Origin: Cloacibacillus sp. An23
GTDB lineage: Bacteria; Synergistota; Synergistia; Synergistales; Synergistaceae
Reading direction: 5' to 3'
NCBI RefSeq assembly: GCF_002159945.1
Contig: NZ_NFJQ01000005.1
Location: 1-64,000 of the forward strand
DNA: 64,000 nucleotides
Within the stretch, counting starts at the first letter, position 1. Every line of letters begins with the position of its first letter. Shown one piece after another: positions 1 to 8,425 of the stretch. The notes under the pieces were generated by a model. That model was given only the letters and a program-made list of their open reading frames with translations, made no database searches and had not been told where the DNA came from. The position numbers and the translations under genes are program-made.

Positions 1-302
1 AATGAACAGGCTCCTCGCTCTTCGCTGCACGTATTCTTCCTCTCCGCGGTTTGCACGCCCGCTTACGCTTCGCTTACAAACCGCTTCGCCTTCTCCTCAT
101 TATTCCCCTGTCATGGTGCCTGCGCTCTTTTTAGGAACCGTGGCCCCTCGCCGAGCGCATGATTAAGTATATCAGCGTTTAGCGAGAAGTCAATCAATAC
201 TTCTTGTAAGCTTTTTAGCTAGGGTAATAGTTAAAAGTATATTTATTGCTACAATATTTCCATTATTATCATAAATGTCATAAACGGGCTAGACTTTATA
301 TA
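1..302. other. intergenic sequence, AT-rich in its right half
   Basis: I find no convincing gene here. The left part (about 1-160) has short inverted arms around 50-95 (CGGTTTG/CAAACCG on the minus strand). The right part (about 160-300) is strikingly AT-rich compared with its surroundings. It ends at a strong hairpin with a T-tract on the plus strand, so an unseen plus-strand transcript (for example a small RNA) could end there. Confidence 0.4.
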
Positions 303-347
303 AGTTATGGCGGCGTTTATCAGTAAACGCCGCCATAACTTTTTTTG
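303..347 (+). terminator. strong intrinsic terminator, probably bidirectional
   Basis: A perfect 17-bp inverted repeat (303-319 and 324-340) has a four-base loop and is followed on the plus strand by seven T. On the minus strand it lies 45 bases after the recA stop and is followed by TTATAT, so it may also end the recA transcript. Confidence 0.8.
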
Positions 348-391
348 TTATTTTTTCTTTGATTTCTGTTTTTCTTAACACGCGCTCGGCG

Positions 392-1525
392 TTATTCTTT
401 TTCTTCCGTGATGTCGAGCTTAAGGACGCCTTCTTCAAGGAGCGCCTCGACGTTGTCTTCGAGGGTGTTTTCTTCGTGTTCTTCCTGCTTCGCCGGTTCG
501 TCCGCAAGGCCGAGGCCCGCGGCTACTTTGTCGAGCACTTCTTTCGTTATCTCGGCCATGAGGTCCGGGTGCTCTTCTATATATTGGGCGGCTGCGTCTT
601 TGCCCTGCGCCATCGTTTCGCCTTTGTAGGCGATCCACGAGCCTTTGCGCTTGACTATTTCCCGGTCGAGCGCCATGTCGAGTACCGCCATTCCTTTGGG
701 GACTCCTTTGCCGTAGATCAGCGTCGTGTGAGCTGTGCGGAACGGCGGCGCCTGTTTGTTTTTGACTACTTTGATGTAGAGTTCATGGCCTATTACTTCG
801 TCGCCGCGCGTCACCTGTTTGCCCCGGCGCACTTCGATTCTTACAGAGCTGTAGAATTTGAGCGCGCGTCCGCCGGTAGTGGTTTCGGTCGGGCCTTGGC
901 TGTATCCGGAGCTTATCTGGGCGCGGAGCTGGTTGATGAATATTACCGTCGTGTTGCTTTTCGCTATGGCTGCGGTGAGCCGGCGCAGCGCGTAGCTCAT
1001 GAGGCGCGCGTGAAGGCCTACTTGGCGCCCGCCCTCGTCCATTTTGCCGTCTATTTCGGCCTGCGGCGTGAGGGCCGCTACTGAGTCTACAACGACGAGG
1101 TCTACGGCCCCGCTTCTTACGAGCGTGTCTAATATGTAGAAGGCCTGTTCGCCGCTGTCGGGCTGCGAGAGGTAGAGGTTCGCCGTGTCCACTCCCAGCG
1201 ACGCGGCGAGTCTCGGATCGAGCGCGTGTTCCGCGTCTATGAAGGCGGCGATGCCGCCGGCTTTCTGCGCTTCGGCCAGGATGTGCAGCGCTATGGTGGT
1301 TTTCCCGCCGCCTTCGGGGCCGAATATTTCTATTATGCGTCCCCGCGGCACTCCGCCGATGCCGAGCGCCACGTCGAGCGGAAGTATGCCGCTGTGTATG
1401 ACCTCGACGGCGCGCTGTACTTCGTCGCCGAGCCGCATTATCGCCCCGTCGCCGAAGCGTCCCCTTATCTCGCTGAGCGCCTGTTCCAGAATATCTTCGC
1501 GTGTTGCCGCTGCTTTCTTTGCCAT
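392..1525 (-). CDS. recA: recombinase RecA
   Basis: RecA forms the ATP-dependent strand-exchange filament and drives LexA-type self-cleavage. The 377-residue length is normal for the family. The Walker A motif GPEGGGKTT (about 69-77) differs from the more usual GPESSGKTT but keeps Gly-Lys-Thr. LVVVDSVAAL (about 143-152) is the Walker B region, FINQLR follows, and the C-terminal tail is acidic. GGAGG lies nine bases before the ATG. It is the last gene of a minus-strand run with rimO, pgpA, cinA and thpR, a neighbourhood seen in many bacteria; the 66-base gap after thpR shows no terminator. Identification is secure. Confidence 0.99.
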   Translation of the reverse strand: MAKKAAATREDILEQALSEIRGRFGDGAIMRLGDEVQRAVEVIHSGILPLDVALGIGGVPRGRIIEIFGPEGGGKTTIALHILAEAQKAGGIAAFIDAEHALDPRLAASLGVDTANLYLSQPDSGEQAFYILDTLVRSGAVDLVVVDSVAALTPQAEIDGKMDEGGRQVGLHARLMSYALRRLTAAIAKSNTTVIFINQLRAQISSGYSQGPTETTTGGRALKFYSSVRIEVRRGKQVTRGDEVIGHELYIKVVKNKQAPPFRTAHTTLIYGKGVPKGMAVLDMALDREIVKRKGSWIAYKGETMAQGKDAAAQYIEEHPDLMAEITKEVLDKVAAGLGLADEPAKQEEHEENTLEDNVEALLEEGVLKLDITEEKE

Positions 1526-1591
1526 CGTTCAGCCTCCGTTTCGTTCATTTTCGGATAGATTATAACAAAGACTAAGCTGTTCACACAATGT

Positions 1592-2185
1592 TTACAGCGC
1601 ATAAATTTTTAGAGGCGTGTATATCGGTCCGCGCGGCGTAAGCTCGCTGCGCATGAATATAACCTCACGCACCGTCCACGGCGGGAGGTCGGGGCCGCAG
1701 GATTCCAGCGAGCGCAGGGCTTCGGCGGAAAGCGGCGCCGCTTCGCCGCGCCGTCCGAGCGTTATGTGCGGCGAGAATTTTTTGCGTTCTTTCGCGACTC
1801 CGCGCCGGGCGGCCAGGTCGTCCGCGGCGCGTGCGAGTTTTGCAAGCTTTTCCGTGTCGCCCGCTATTCCCGTCCATATTACTCGCGGCGCGGACAGTTT
1901 GGGGAATCCGCCGGCACCGCGCGCGGACAGTTCGAAGGCGCCGCGCGGAAGCTCTTTGTCGAGGAGCGACGAGACGGCGCGCGCCATTTCCGGCGGTATC
2001 TCGCCGCAGAATTTCAGCGTTATGTGTATCGTCTCCGGCTTCACCCAGCGTATGCCGGCTTCACGAGTTTCGCGCTTTTTCGCTTCGATCCACGAGCCGA
2101 GCGCTGTTATATGGCTTTGCGGGAGTTTTACGCAGACGAAGGTGCGGAGCAGCGGCCCCGCGAACGCGGGGATGCAGCCGCTCAT
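1592..2185 (-). CDS. thpR: RNA 2',3'-cyclic phosphodiesterase (2H family, LigT/ThpR)
   Basis: Member of the 2H phosphoesterase family, which opens 2',3'-cyclic phosphates on RNA ends. Both signature HxTx motifs are present as HITL at about residues 54-57 and 140-143, the second inside FSPHITLGR. The frame stays open further upstream, but the ATG at 2185 is preferred because it overlaps the cinA stop codon as TAATG, typical of translational coupling, and the protein (197 residues) then has family length. It lies between cinA and recA in the operon. Confidence 0.9.
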   Translation of the reverse strand: MSGCIPAFAGPLLRTFVCVKLPQSHITALGSWIEAKKRETREAGIRWVKPETIHITLKFCGEIPPEMARAVSSLLDKELPRGAFELSARGAGGFPKLSAPRVIWTGIAGDTEKLAKLARAADDLAARRGVAKERKKFSPHITLGRRGEAAPLSAEALRSLESCGPDLPPWTVREVIFMRSELTPRGPIYTPLKIYAL

Positions 2186-2670
2186 TATTCCGACTCCGCG
2201 AAGGCGACGAGCCGGCGCAGGACTTCTTCGACGGTCTGCCGCCGCACTGAGGCTCTGTCTCCGTCGAATACGCGGCTGAAGGTCTCTGTCCCGTATTCGG
2301 ATGAGAGACCGAACCATACGGTGCCGACTGGCTTGTCTTTGCTGCCTCCGCCTGGGCCCGCGATGCCGGTGACGCTCATAGCGACGTCAGCGCCGTATAT
2401 GCAGCGCGCGCCGCGCGCCATCTCGGCGGCGCATTCGGAGCTGACCGCGCCGTGCTTGTCGAGCGTTCCGCGCGATACTCCGAGTATATGTTCTTTCGCA
2501 GTGTTCACGTATGTGACTGCGGAGCCGAAGAAGATGTCCGAGGCCCCGGCGACGCACGTTACGGTTTCCGCGATCATTCCGCCCGTACAGGATTCCGCCA
2601 AAGCGAGCGAAAGCCCTTTTTCGCGAAAGAGATTTATGACGCGGGCGGCAAGCTCTTCTATGTTTTCCAT
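2185..2670 (-). CDS. cinA: CinA C-terminal domain protein (nicotinamide-nucleotide amidohydrolase type)
   Basis: A 161-residue protein consisting only of the CinA C-terminal (PncC-type) domain, which in characterised members deamidates nicotinamide mononucleotide for pyridine nucleotide recycling. Visible signatures are ESCTGGM, VVSGVS-like substrate-loop sequence and GIAGPGGG. The N-terminal molybdopterin-binding-like domain of full CinA is absent. Its stop codon overlaps the thpR start by one base and 16 bases separate it from pgpA, so it belongs to the rimO-recA operon. Enzymatic activity is inferred from family only. Confidence 0.9.
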   Translation of the reverse strand: MENIEELAARVINLFREKGLSLALAESCTGGMIAETVTCVAGASDIFFGSAVTYVNTAKEHILGVSRGTLDKHGAVSSECAAEMARGARCIYGADVAMSVTGIAGPGGGSKDKPVGTVWFGLSSEYGTETFSRVFDGDRASVRRQTVEEVLRRLVAFAESE

Positions 2671-2686
2671 TTTTATACGCCTGCCT

Positions 2687-3175
2687 TTATCTGCCTATCG
2701 CGGTCAGAATCGCCGTCAGCCCTTCTTCAAAGAGGAGCCAGTGGATGAAGCGCATCAAGAGGTTGACGATTATTCCGCCGGCGATGTCGTCGGCCATTAT
2801 CCCGACGCCGCCGGGTATCTTGTCGAAGCGGCTTACCGGGAACGGCTTGACGATGTCTATTATTCTGAAAAGGAAGAGCGCCGGGACCGCGTAGCTCATG
2901 TCGAAGCCCCAAGAGGCGAGCCACACTCCGACGACCTCGTCTATGACGACCTCGCCGGGATCGTCGCGTTCCGCTGCCTTCTCGTATTTGCCGGCGGCGA
3001 CGCAGCCGAGCGCGGCGACTGCGGCGATCAGCCACAGCGGCACGCCGCCCGCGAGCATCCATACGGCGCAGCCCGCGACTGAGCCGATCGTACCGGGCAT
3101 TCTCGAAAAGCGCCCTATCGTCCCGACCGTCGCGACGAGTCCGTACCACGTTTTCATCTCGGGAATAAGTATCAC
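2687..3175 (-). CDS. pgpA: phosphatidylglycerophosphatase A
   Basis: A 162-residue integral membrane protein that dephosphorylates phosphatidylglycerol phosphate in anionic phospholipid synthesis. The diagnostic PgpA motifs are all readable: DDPGEVVIDEVVG, FRIIDIVKPFP and GGVGIMADDIAGG, with acidic residues that bind metal in the family. Several hydrophobic segments surround them. The start overlaps the rimO stop by four bases, so it is co-translated in the operon. Confidence 0.95.
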   Translation of the reverse strand: MILIPEMKTWYGLVATVGTIGRFSRMPGTIGSVAGCAVWMLAGGVPLWLIAAVAALGCVAAGKYEKAAERDDPGEVVIDEVVGVWLASWGFDMSYAVPALFLFRIIDIVKPFPVSRFDKIPGGVGIMADDIAGGIIVNLLMRFIHWLLFEEGLTAILTAIGR

Positions 3176-4470
3176 AGCGTCTCCTCCCCTATCATGTCGT
3201 GGGGCATTGCCTCGGTGATTTTAACTGTTATCATGTCGCCTTCTTTTAGATCCTTTCTTATGCTGCGCACTTCTATCAGGCCGTCCACCTCGGGCGCTTC
3301 GCGGAACGAGCGGCCTTCGGCGTAGCCTTCATCGTGCGCGACTCTGTCTATGAGCACCGTAAGCTCGCGTCCGACGAATGTCTGCTGGCGCTCGAATGAT
3401 ATTTCCTCCTGCGCCCGCATCAGCTCGTCGAGCCGCTTTTTCTTCGTCGCCTCGGAGACCTGCCCAGGCATGTGCTCCGCTGGCGTGCCCTCCTCGGCAT
3501 AGTAGATGAACGCCCCCATGCGGTCGAAGCGCACCTCCCTGACGAATGCCATCAGGTTGTCGAAATGCTTCTTTTTTTCGCCGGGGAAGCCGACCATGCA
3601 GGTCGTGCGCAGAGTGAAATCTGGGTTTATCTCGCGCGCCGTGCGGAAAATAGAGCGCAGCGCGCCTGGCTTTATGTCGCGGTTCATCAGAGCGAGTATC
3701 TCCGGGTCGCCGTGCTGTACCGGGATGTCGAGATATGGGATGATCTGCCGTCCGGCGCCGACGCGCTCAAGCAGCTTCGGCGTCACGCGCGTCGGATGCA
3801 GATATAACAATCTTATCCATACGTCGTATGGCAGCGAGCTTTCGAGGGCGTTCAGCAGCTCGATAAGCCCGGCTCCGCCTCCCGAACCGCCGTCCATGCC
3901 GTAGACGGTGAGGTCCTGCCCGACCACGCAGAGCTCCCGCGCGCCCTCTTCAACAAGCTGCTGCGCCTCCTTCACAATAACATCGACGGGCAGGCTGCGC
4001 AGCGGCCCGCGTATCGACGGGATAGCGCAGTAGGAGCAGCGGTTGCCGCAGCCCTCGGTGATTTTCAGATAGCGCGTGAACTTAGGAGTGGACGGCAGGG
4101 AGCCGCGCCTGCGCGCGCCGTCGAGCGGAGTCGCGAGACTTTTCAGCACGCTCTCCCAGTCCTCCGTCTCCGCCCAGAAGTCGACCGAAGGTATCTCCGA
4201 GGTGAGCCCCTCGCGGTAGCGGTTTACGAGGCAGCCGACGACTCCTATCTTTTCAAGGCGGCCCTTGAGCTTCAGCTCCTCGAGGTCGAGTATAGCCTCT
4301 ATGCTCTCTTCCACAGCGGGACGGATGAAGCCGCATGTGTTGACGATCGCCGCCGACGCGTCCTCGACCGCCGGAACGAGCTCGTGCCCCGCGGCCTTGA
4401 GCGCGCCGGCGAGACATTCGCTGTCCACTCTGTTCTTCGCGCAGCCTAACGTAAGCAGATATATCTTCAT
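3172..4470 (-). CDS. rimO: ribosomal protein uS12 methylthiotransferase RimO
   Basis: Radical-SAM methylthiotransferase that modifies an aspartate of ribosomal protein S12. The N-terminal UPF0004 domain carries its three cluster cysteines in LLTLGCAKNRVDSE, VNTCGFI and VVGCLV. The radical-SAM CxxxCxxC is CGNRCSYCAIPS near residues 141-148. A TRAM-like domain closes the protein, rich in basic and acidic strands. The 432-residue length is usual. The opening sequence separates RimO from the tRNA enzyme MiaB. It overlaps both pgpA and the upstream asparaginase-like gene by four bases. Confidence 0.95.
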   Translation of the reverse strand: MKIYLLTLGCAKNRVDSECLAGALKAAGHELVPAVEDASAAIVNTCGFIRPAVEESIEAILDLEELKLKGRLEKIGVVGCLVNRYREGLTSEIPSVDFWAETEDWESVLKSLATPLDGARRRGSLPSTPKFTRYLKITEGCGNRCSYCAIPSIRGPLRSLPVDVIVKEAQQLVEEGARELCVVGQDLTVYGMDGGSGGGAGLIELLNALESSLPYDVWIRLLYLHPTRVTPKLLERVGAGRQIIPYLDIPVQHGDPEILALMNRDIKPGALRSIFRTAREINPDFTLRTTCMVGFPGEKKKHFDNLMAFVREVRFDRMGAFIYYAEEGTPAEHMPGQVSEATKKKRLDELMRAQEEISFERQQTFVGRELTVLIDRVAHDEGYAEGRSFREAPEVDGLIEVRSIRKDLKEGDMITVKITEAMPHDMIGEETL

Positions 4471-5465
4471 ATTTTATATAGCTCCGCGATATTGTCCGAA
4501 ACCGGCTGATTCTGCATATAAAGGCTCAGGCCGTTGTGAGTGAGCCCAGCCGCGATGCCGAGCGTCATGCGGATGCGCGCCTTGAAAGGATTCAGCCGGC
4601 CGCCTGTCATCACGCCGAGTTCTTCAAGCTTTTCGAACGAACCCTCGAAGTCGTTCGTCTTGTGGACGCTGCCCTGAAAGCAGCGCGACACTATCGCGAC
4701 TTCGACGCGGCTGCGCACGAGGTTCCGTATCATCGGCACCCACGAAGGCGGCACGTTTCCGGCGCCGAAGCCGGCCAGCACCAGCCCCTTGAGCTCGCGC
4801 GACGACATCAGCGACGAAAGCATCCTGTCGCCGCCGCCGAGAGAGGCCCACATGATCTCGACGTATGGGACTTCCTCCTTAGGACGCACCGCGAGGAAAA
4901 CGGGGCGCTTCGGCTCACGCAGGAACTTCAGCTCGCCGTTAAGCAGCTTCCCCACCGAGCCGCGCAGAGGCGACTGGAAGGCGCTGTCCGGCGACTCCGT
5001 GTCCACCAGCACCGCGTCGTCCGCGCCGAAAAGCTCTCCGCTCGAGCAAATCAGCACGCCCTTGTTCTGCGCGGCGGGCGATAGAGCCGCGAGCACCGCG
5101 CAGTGCAGATTCATCAGCCCTTCTTTCACCCCGGCGCGCCCCTGTACCATAAGATTGGCGAAAATGACGGGCTCGCTGCGCTTCCAGAGAAGATTCACGA
5201 GATAGGCTATCTCCTCCATGACGCCGCAGCCGGAGACGACGATGATCCCCGCGTACCCCTCCGCGGCGACGGACTCGAGCATCTCCTCCATAGCGAGAGT
5301 CATCGGTATCGAATAATGCGTGCTCGGCTGGCAGCTCCACTCTTTTATATCGCAGCGCAGCGCGAGCTCCTCGGGCAGATAGTTCAGGAGAGTGGCTGGA
5401 TCCGCGTTTTCGTCGGCTGAGAAGTTGCCCGCGATGACGAGCGCGAGTTTCGGCAACGGATGCAA
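4467..5465 (-). CDS. asparaginase-family protein lacking both catalytic threonine motifs
   Basis: About 332 residues with the overall layout of type I/II asparaginases. The C-terminal domain matches well (GLVLAGFGAGNVP, then VEVAIVSRC). However, the first catalytic motif, normally TGGT, reads IAGNFSAD, and the second, normally HGTDTMEE, reads SGCGVMEE. Both nucleophile threonines and the Thr-Asp pair are therefore gone, so amidohydrolase activity is doubtful. An ATG at 5483 is in frame, but GGAGG sits inside that extension exactly seven bases before a TTG at 5465, so I prefer the TTG. It is first in the rimO-recA operon. Confidence 0.75.
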   Translation of the reverse strand: MHPLPKLALVIAGNFSADENADPATLLNYLPEELALRCDIKEWSCQPSTHYSIPMTLAMEEMLESVAAEGYAGIIVVSGCGVMEEIAYLVNLLWKRSEPVIFANLMVQGRAGVKEGLMNLHCAVLAALSPAAQNKGVLICSSGELFGADDAVLVDTESPDSAFQSPLRGSVGKLLNGELKFLREPKRPVFLAVRPKEEVPYVEIMWASLGGGDRMLSSLMSSRELKGLVLAGFGAGNVPPSWVPMIRNLVRSRVEVAIVSRCFQGSVHKTNDFEGSFEKLEELGVMTGGRLNPFKARIRMTLGIAAGLTHNGLSLYMQNQPVSDNIAELYKI

Positions 5466-5527
5466 TACTATTCCTCCATCCATATAGTAGACATAACGGC
5501 GGCGGAAAGCTTTTCCTCCGCGCCTGC

Positions 5528-5556
5528 ATTGTAGCGCAAAGCGCGCGCGGTTTCAA
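5528..5556 (-). promoter_or_regulatory. promoter of the rimO-recA operon
   Basis: On the minus strand TTGAAA (5551-5556) and TACAAT (5528-5533) are spaced by 17 bases, a near-consensus sigma-70 promoter. Transcription would start near 5521, about 55 bases before the first gene. Confidence 0.75.
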
Positions 5557-5630
5557 ATTACGCCGTTTTTAATAGACTTTTAACGGATTTCATATATCAT
5601 ACTAGCAACAATAGAGAGAGGAGTTTGGAT

Positions 5631-6278
5631 TTGGAAGCGATACTTTCTTTCTTCGGAAGCTGCGCGGCGCTCTTCGGAGAGCTCATCGGCTGGCTCGTGG
5701 ACGTGATAGGGCACATGGGATACGCCGGCATAGTCGGCCTGATGTTCCTGGAGTCGTCGTTCTTCCCATTCCCGAGCGAGGTCGTCATGCCTCCGGCGGG
5801 CTACCTGTCGTGGAAGGGCGAGATGAACATCTTTCTCGTCATCGGCGCGGGCATCGCCGGCAGCATACTCGGAGCGCTCTTCAACTACTGGATAGCAGTC
5901 CGCTGGGGACGCCCCTTCTTCGAGAAATACGGGAAATACGTGTTCGTCACGCACGAGTCGCTCGACAAGGCCGAAGTGTTCTTCGCGCACCACGGTCACA
6001 TCAGCACATTCACCGGACGGCTGCTCCCAGTGATACGGCAGTACATCTCGCTCCCCGCCGGACTCGCGCGTATGCCGCTGCCGCAGTTCTGCTTCTACAC
6101 GGCGCTCGGCTCCGGCATCTGGGTGACGATACTGACGCTGCTCGGCTACTTCCTCGGCAGCAACGAGGCGCTCATCCACGAGGAGCTGCACAAGATAACG
6201 CTTCTGCTCGCCGGCGGCTGCGCCGTACTCGTCGCGATATACGTAATAATCAACAAAACAAGAAAACGAGACAGATAA
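5631..6278 (+). CDS. DedA family membrane protein
   Basis: About 215 residues with the DedA/VTT fold, a family implicated in lipid flipping and envelope homeostasis (substrates of bacterial members are only partly defined). The signature near the N-terminus is [19 protein letters not shown]; the second is [20 protein letters not shown], containing the conserved arginine and proline. Four to five hydrophobic segments follow and the C-terminus is basic. Two in-frame TTG codons compete; the one at 5631 lies seven bases after GAGGAG, whereas the one at 5625 is only one base away, so 5631 is chosen. A terminator follows directly. Confidence 0.9.
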   Translation: MEAILSFFGSCAALFGELIGWLVDVIGHMGYAGIVGLMFLESSFFPFPSEVVMPPAGYLSWKGEMNIFLVIGAGIAGSILGALFNYWIAVRWGRPFFEKYGKYVFVTHESLDKAEVFFAHHGHISTFTGRLLPVIRQYISLPAGLARMPLPQFCFYTALGSGIWVTILTLLGYFLGSNEALIHEELHKITLLLAGGCAVLVAIYVIINKTRKRDR

Positions 6279-6282
6279 CGAA

Positions 6283-6316
6283 AAGCCCGCCGCTGTGAAA
6301 CGCGGCGGGCTTTTTT
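6283..6316 (+). terminator. intrinsic terminator after the DedA gene
   Basis: A ten-base stem (AGCCCGCCGC/GCGGCGGGCT) with an eight-base loop is followed by six T, a few bases after the DedA stop codon. Confidence 0.9.
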
Positions 6317-6706
6317 ACGCTTTCGGGCGCGCGCCTCAGGCGACGCCGCGGACGTTCGGAAAGCCACGGCCCGTTTCATACGCCTTACGAAACAGGCCGA
6401 CGCTCGCGGAGGCGTCAGCCCGTCGGACGGTCAGCCCGTCGGACGAACGATGCGCCAGCCGCACGCGGATGCGATTTTATGTACGCTTACGCGGGCGGCG
6501 CTCCGCGCGATAAACCTGACGTTTCCGGCTGCTTCGTGAGGCGGCTTGCTTATAACCGGCCGATGCGGAGGCAATACAATAATTTTTGCCGCGCCCGTTC
6601 AGCGCGGACGCCGTCTTCACGTGAGCCGCGCGCGGATTCGTTAAAGCACCGCGCGTGAATTTTGCGCCGGGATTTATGCGCGGTCGTTTTTCGTAATTTT
6701 CCGCCG
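6317..6706. other. intergenic region without a recognisable gene
   Basis: About 390 bases between the DedA terminator and the 3' end of the sugar permease. Long open frames here have no family features or ribosome-binding sites and look like chance frames in GC-rich DNA. The only structure noticed is a short tandem repeat at 6414-6445. Confidence 0.5.
6414..6445. repeat. two perfect 16-bp tandem copies
   Basis: GTCAGCCCGTCGGACG occurs twice back to back (6414-6429 and 6430-6445). No function is apparent. Confidence 0.8.
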
Positions 6707-7684
6707 TCAGCCGTTCGCCCCGTTTTCGCGCTTGTTCTTCGCCGCTACGGCGTAGAATGAAACGGAGAGCAGAAGGACGAGGCCGTCTACGAAGCGCGTC
6801 CAGAAGCCGGACCAGCCGGAGCTTACGATGCCGGCCTCTATCGTGCCCATCATTATGGAGCCGACCGCCGTGCCCCAGATCGTGCCCTTGCCGCCGTATA
6901 CGGAGGTGCCGCCGATGAATACCGATGCGAAGACGAGCAGCAGATAGCCCTCGCCCTGCGTCGGCCACCAGTTGCCCATTTCCGCGGTCGCGAGCACGCC
7001 CGCGAGCCCAGCGGCGAAGCCGAGGAATGCGAACACGCCGGCGCGCGCCGCGCTTACAGGCATTCCGAGCATCCGCGCTACGTCTATGTCGTCGCCGATG
7101 AAGCGCAGATCGTCGCCCCACGAGGTACGATGATAGACGAGCGCCGCCGCGCCGGCAAAGAGCAGCGCCCAGACGGACTGCATCGGAAGAAAGCCTCCGA
7201 CGCGCCCCGTCAGCACGGCAAGCTCGGGGTTGTCCATCATGAGCGCCATGCCGAGCGGTATCGCCGTGCCGCCCGAGAGCAGCATGACGGCGCCGCGCCA
7301 GAAGAAATCGAAGCCTATCGTCGCGACTATCGCTGGCACACCCGTCCACGTTATCATAAGGCCGTTGACAAGCCCGATGGCGAGCCCCGCCGTTATCCCG
7401 GCGGCCGCGCCTAGCAGTACGGAGCCGGTGGCCTTCGCCGTCCACGCGAATACGAAGCCGGACATAGCCATGTTCGACGCAAAGGATAGGTCCATCTCGC
7501 CAGTTACGACTACAAGCGTCATAGCCGTCGCGACTATCATTATGAAGGGTATCGTGGAGAGGAAGGTCATGTATATGCTCGCGGATAAGAAAGCCTCGGG
7601 CGAGCGCACTGCGAAGAAGGCCCATAACGCGAAAAGCACGCCGGTGATTATCATCTGGTCCTTGCTGTTTTTTATAAAGCTCAT
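6707..7684 (-). CDS. sugar ABC transporter permease (CUT2/RbsC type)
   Basis: A 325-residue inner-membrane permease with about nine to ten hydrophobic segments. Family features include the VTGEMDLSFAS stretch near residue 60 (cf. TGGIDLSVG of RbsC) and the late FIGGTSVYGGKGTIWGT motif typical of ribose/fructose-type permeases. The ATG at 7684 overlaps the ATPase stop codon as ATGA, so the longer open frame upstream is not used. It completes a binding protein-ATPase-permease operon. The exact sugar cannot be told from sequence. Confidence 0.92.
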   Translation of the reverse strand: MSFIKNSKDQMIITGVLFALWAFFAVRSPEAFLSASIYMTFLSTIPFIMIVATAMTLVVVTGEMDLSFASNMAMSGFVFAWTAKATGSVLLGAAAGITAGLAIGLVNGLMITWTGVPAIVATIGFDFFWRGAVMLLSGGTAIPLGMALMMDNPELAVLTGRVGGFLPMQSVWALLFAGAAALVYHRTSWGDDLRFIGDDIDVARMLGMPVSAARAGVFAFLGFAAGLAGVLATAEMGNWWPTQGEGYLLLVFASVFIGGTSVYGGKGTIWGTAVGSIMMGTIEAGIVSSGWSGFWTRFVDGLVLLLSVSFYAVAAKNKRENGANG

Positions 7685-8418
7685 CGCTCCGCCTCCATCA
7701 GCCTGGCGAATAGGTCGTGCTCGGTCAGCTCGTCCTTGCGCCACTCGCCGAATACCTTGCCGTGCGAGAGTATGACGAAGCGGTCCGCGACGCGGTATGC
7801 GTGCTCTATCGTGTGCGTGATGACGACGACGGAGCGGCCTTCGGATTTGAGCATGCGCATAAAATCAAGGACTTTTTCGGACTCGCTCACCGCGAGCGCC
7901 GTAGTCGGTTCGTCAAGGATGACCACGCCTGCTTTGAAATACATCGCGCGGCCTATCGCCAGCCCCTGGCGTTCGCCGCCGGAAAGAAGCCCAGCTGGAG
8001 TATCCGGCGATATGCCCGCGCCCGAAAGGCCGAGACGCGAAATGATTTCAGCGGCGGCCTCGCGCTCGCGCTTCGCGTCGATGAGGCCGAAGCGCGTCTT
8101 GACGTGCCGCCCGGCGAAGAGGTTGCGCCAAAGCGGCTGCGAAACGCCGAGCGCCCTGTCTTGATAGACGGCCTCGACGCCGAGGGCGCGGGCGCGCGCA
8201 ACGCTGAATCTCGTCACGCGCACGCCGTTTATCTCGACGTCGCCTTCGTCCGGCGCGTATAGGCCGGAGATTATTTTTATAAGCGTTGACTTGCCCGCGC
8301 CGTTGTCGCCGAGAAGCGCCGTTATCTCTCCGCGGTCAAGCGAAAAGTCCACGCCCCGAAGGGCGCGGACGCTTCCGAAAGATTTGCGGACGCCCCGCAT
8401 CTCCAGGATTTTATTCAT
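7681..8418 (-). CDS. sugar ABC transporter ATP-binding protein, single-domain
   Basis: A 245-residue ATPase with Walker A GDNGAGKST (about 37-45), signature LLSGGERQGLAIGRA, Walker B VVILDEPTTAL and switch histidine in VVITHT. Most CUT2 systems use a fused double ATPase (RbsA, about 500 residues); this is a single domain as in FrcA of the Frc fructose system, so it presumably works as a homodimer. It lies seven bases after the binding-protein gene and overlaps the permease start by four bases. Confidence 0.92.
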   Translation of the reverse strand: MNKILEMRGVRKSFGSVRALRGVDFSLDRGEITALLGDNGAGKSTLIKIISGLYAPDEGDVEINGVRVTRFSVARARALGVEAVYQDRALGVSQPLWRNLFAGRHVKTRFGLIDAKREREAAAEIISRLGLSGAGISPDTPAGLLSGGERQGLAIGRAMYFKAGVVILDEPTTALAVSESEKVLDFMRMLKSEGRSVVVITHTIEHAYRVADRFVILSHGKVFGEWRKDELTEHDLFARLMEAER

Positions 8419-8425
8419 ATTTTCG

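Noticed and set aside
359-1084. Long plus-strand frame across recA
   Set aside because: Antisense shadow of recA; no ribosome-binding site and no family features, and recA on the other strand is unmistakable.
6477-7625. A 382-codon minus-strand frame overlapping the permease
   Set aside because: Extremely Arg-rich out-of-frame shadow in GC-rich DNA; the permease frame has clear membrane segments and a coupled start.
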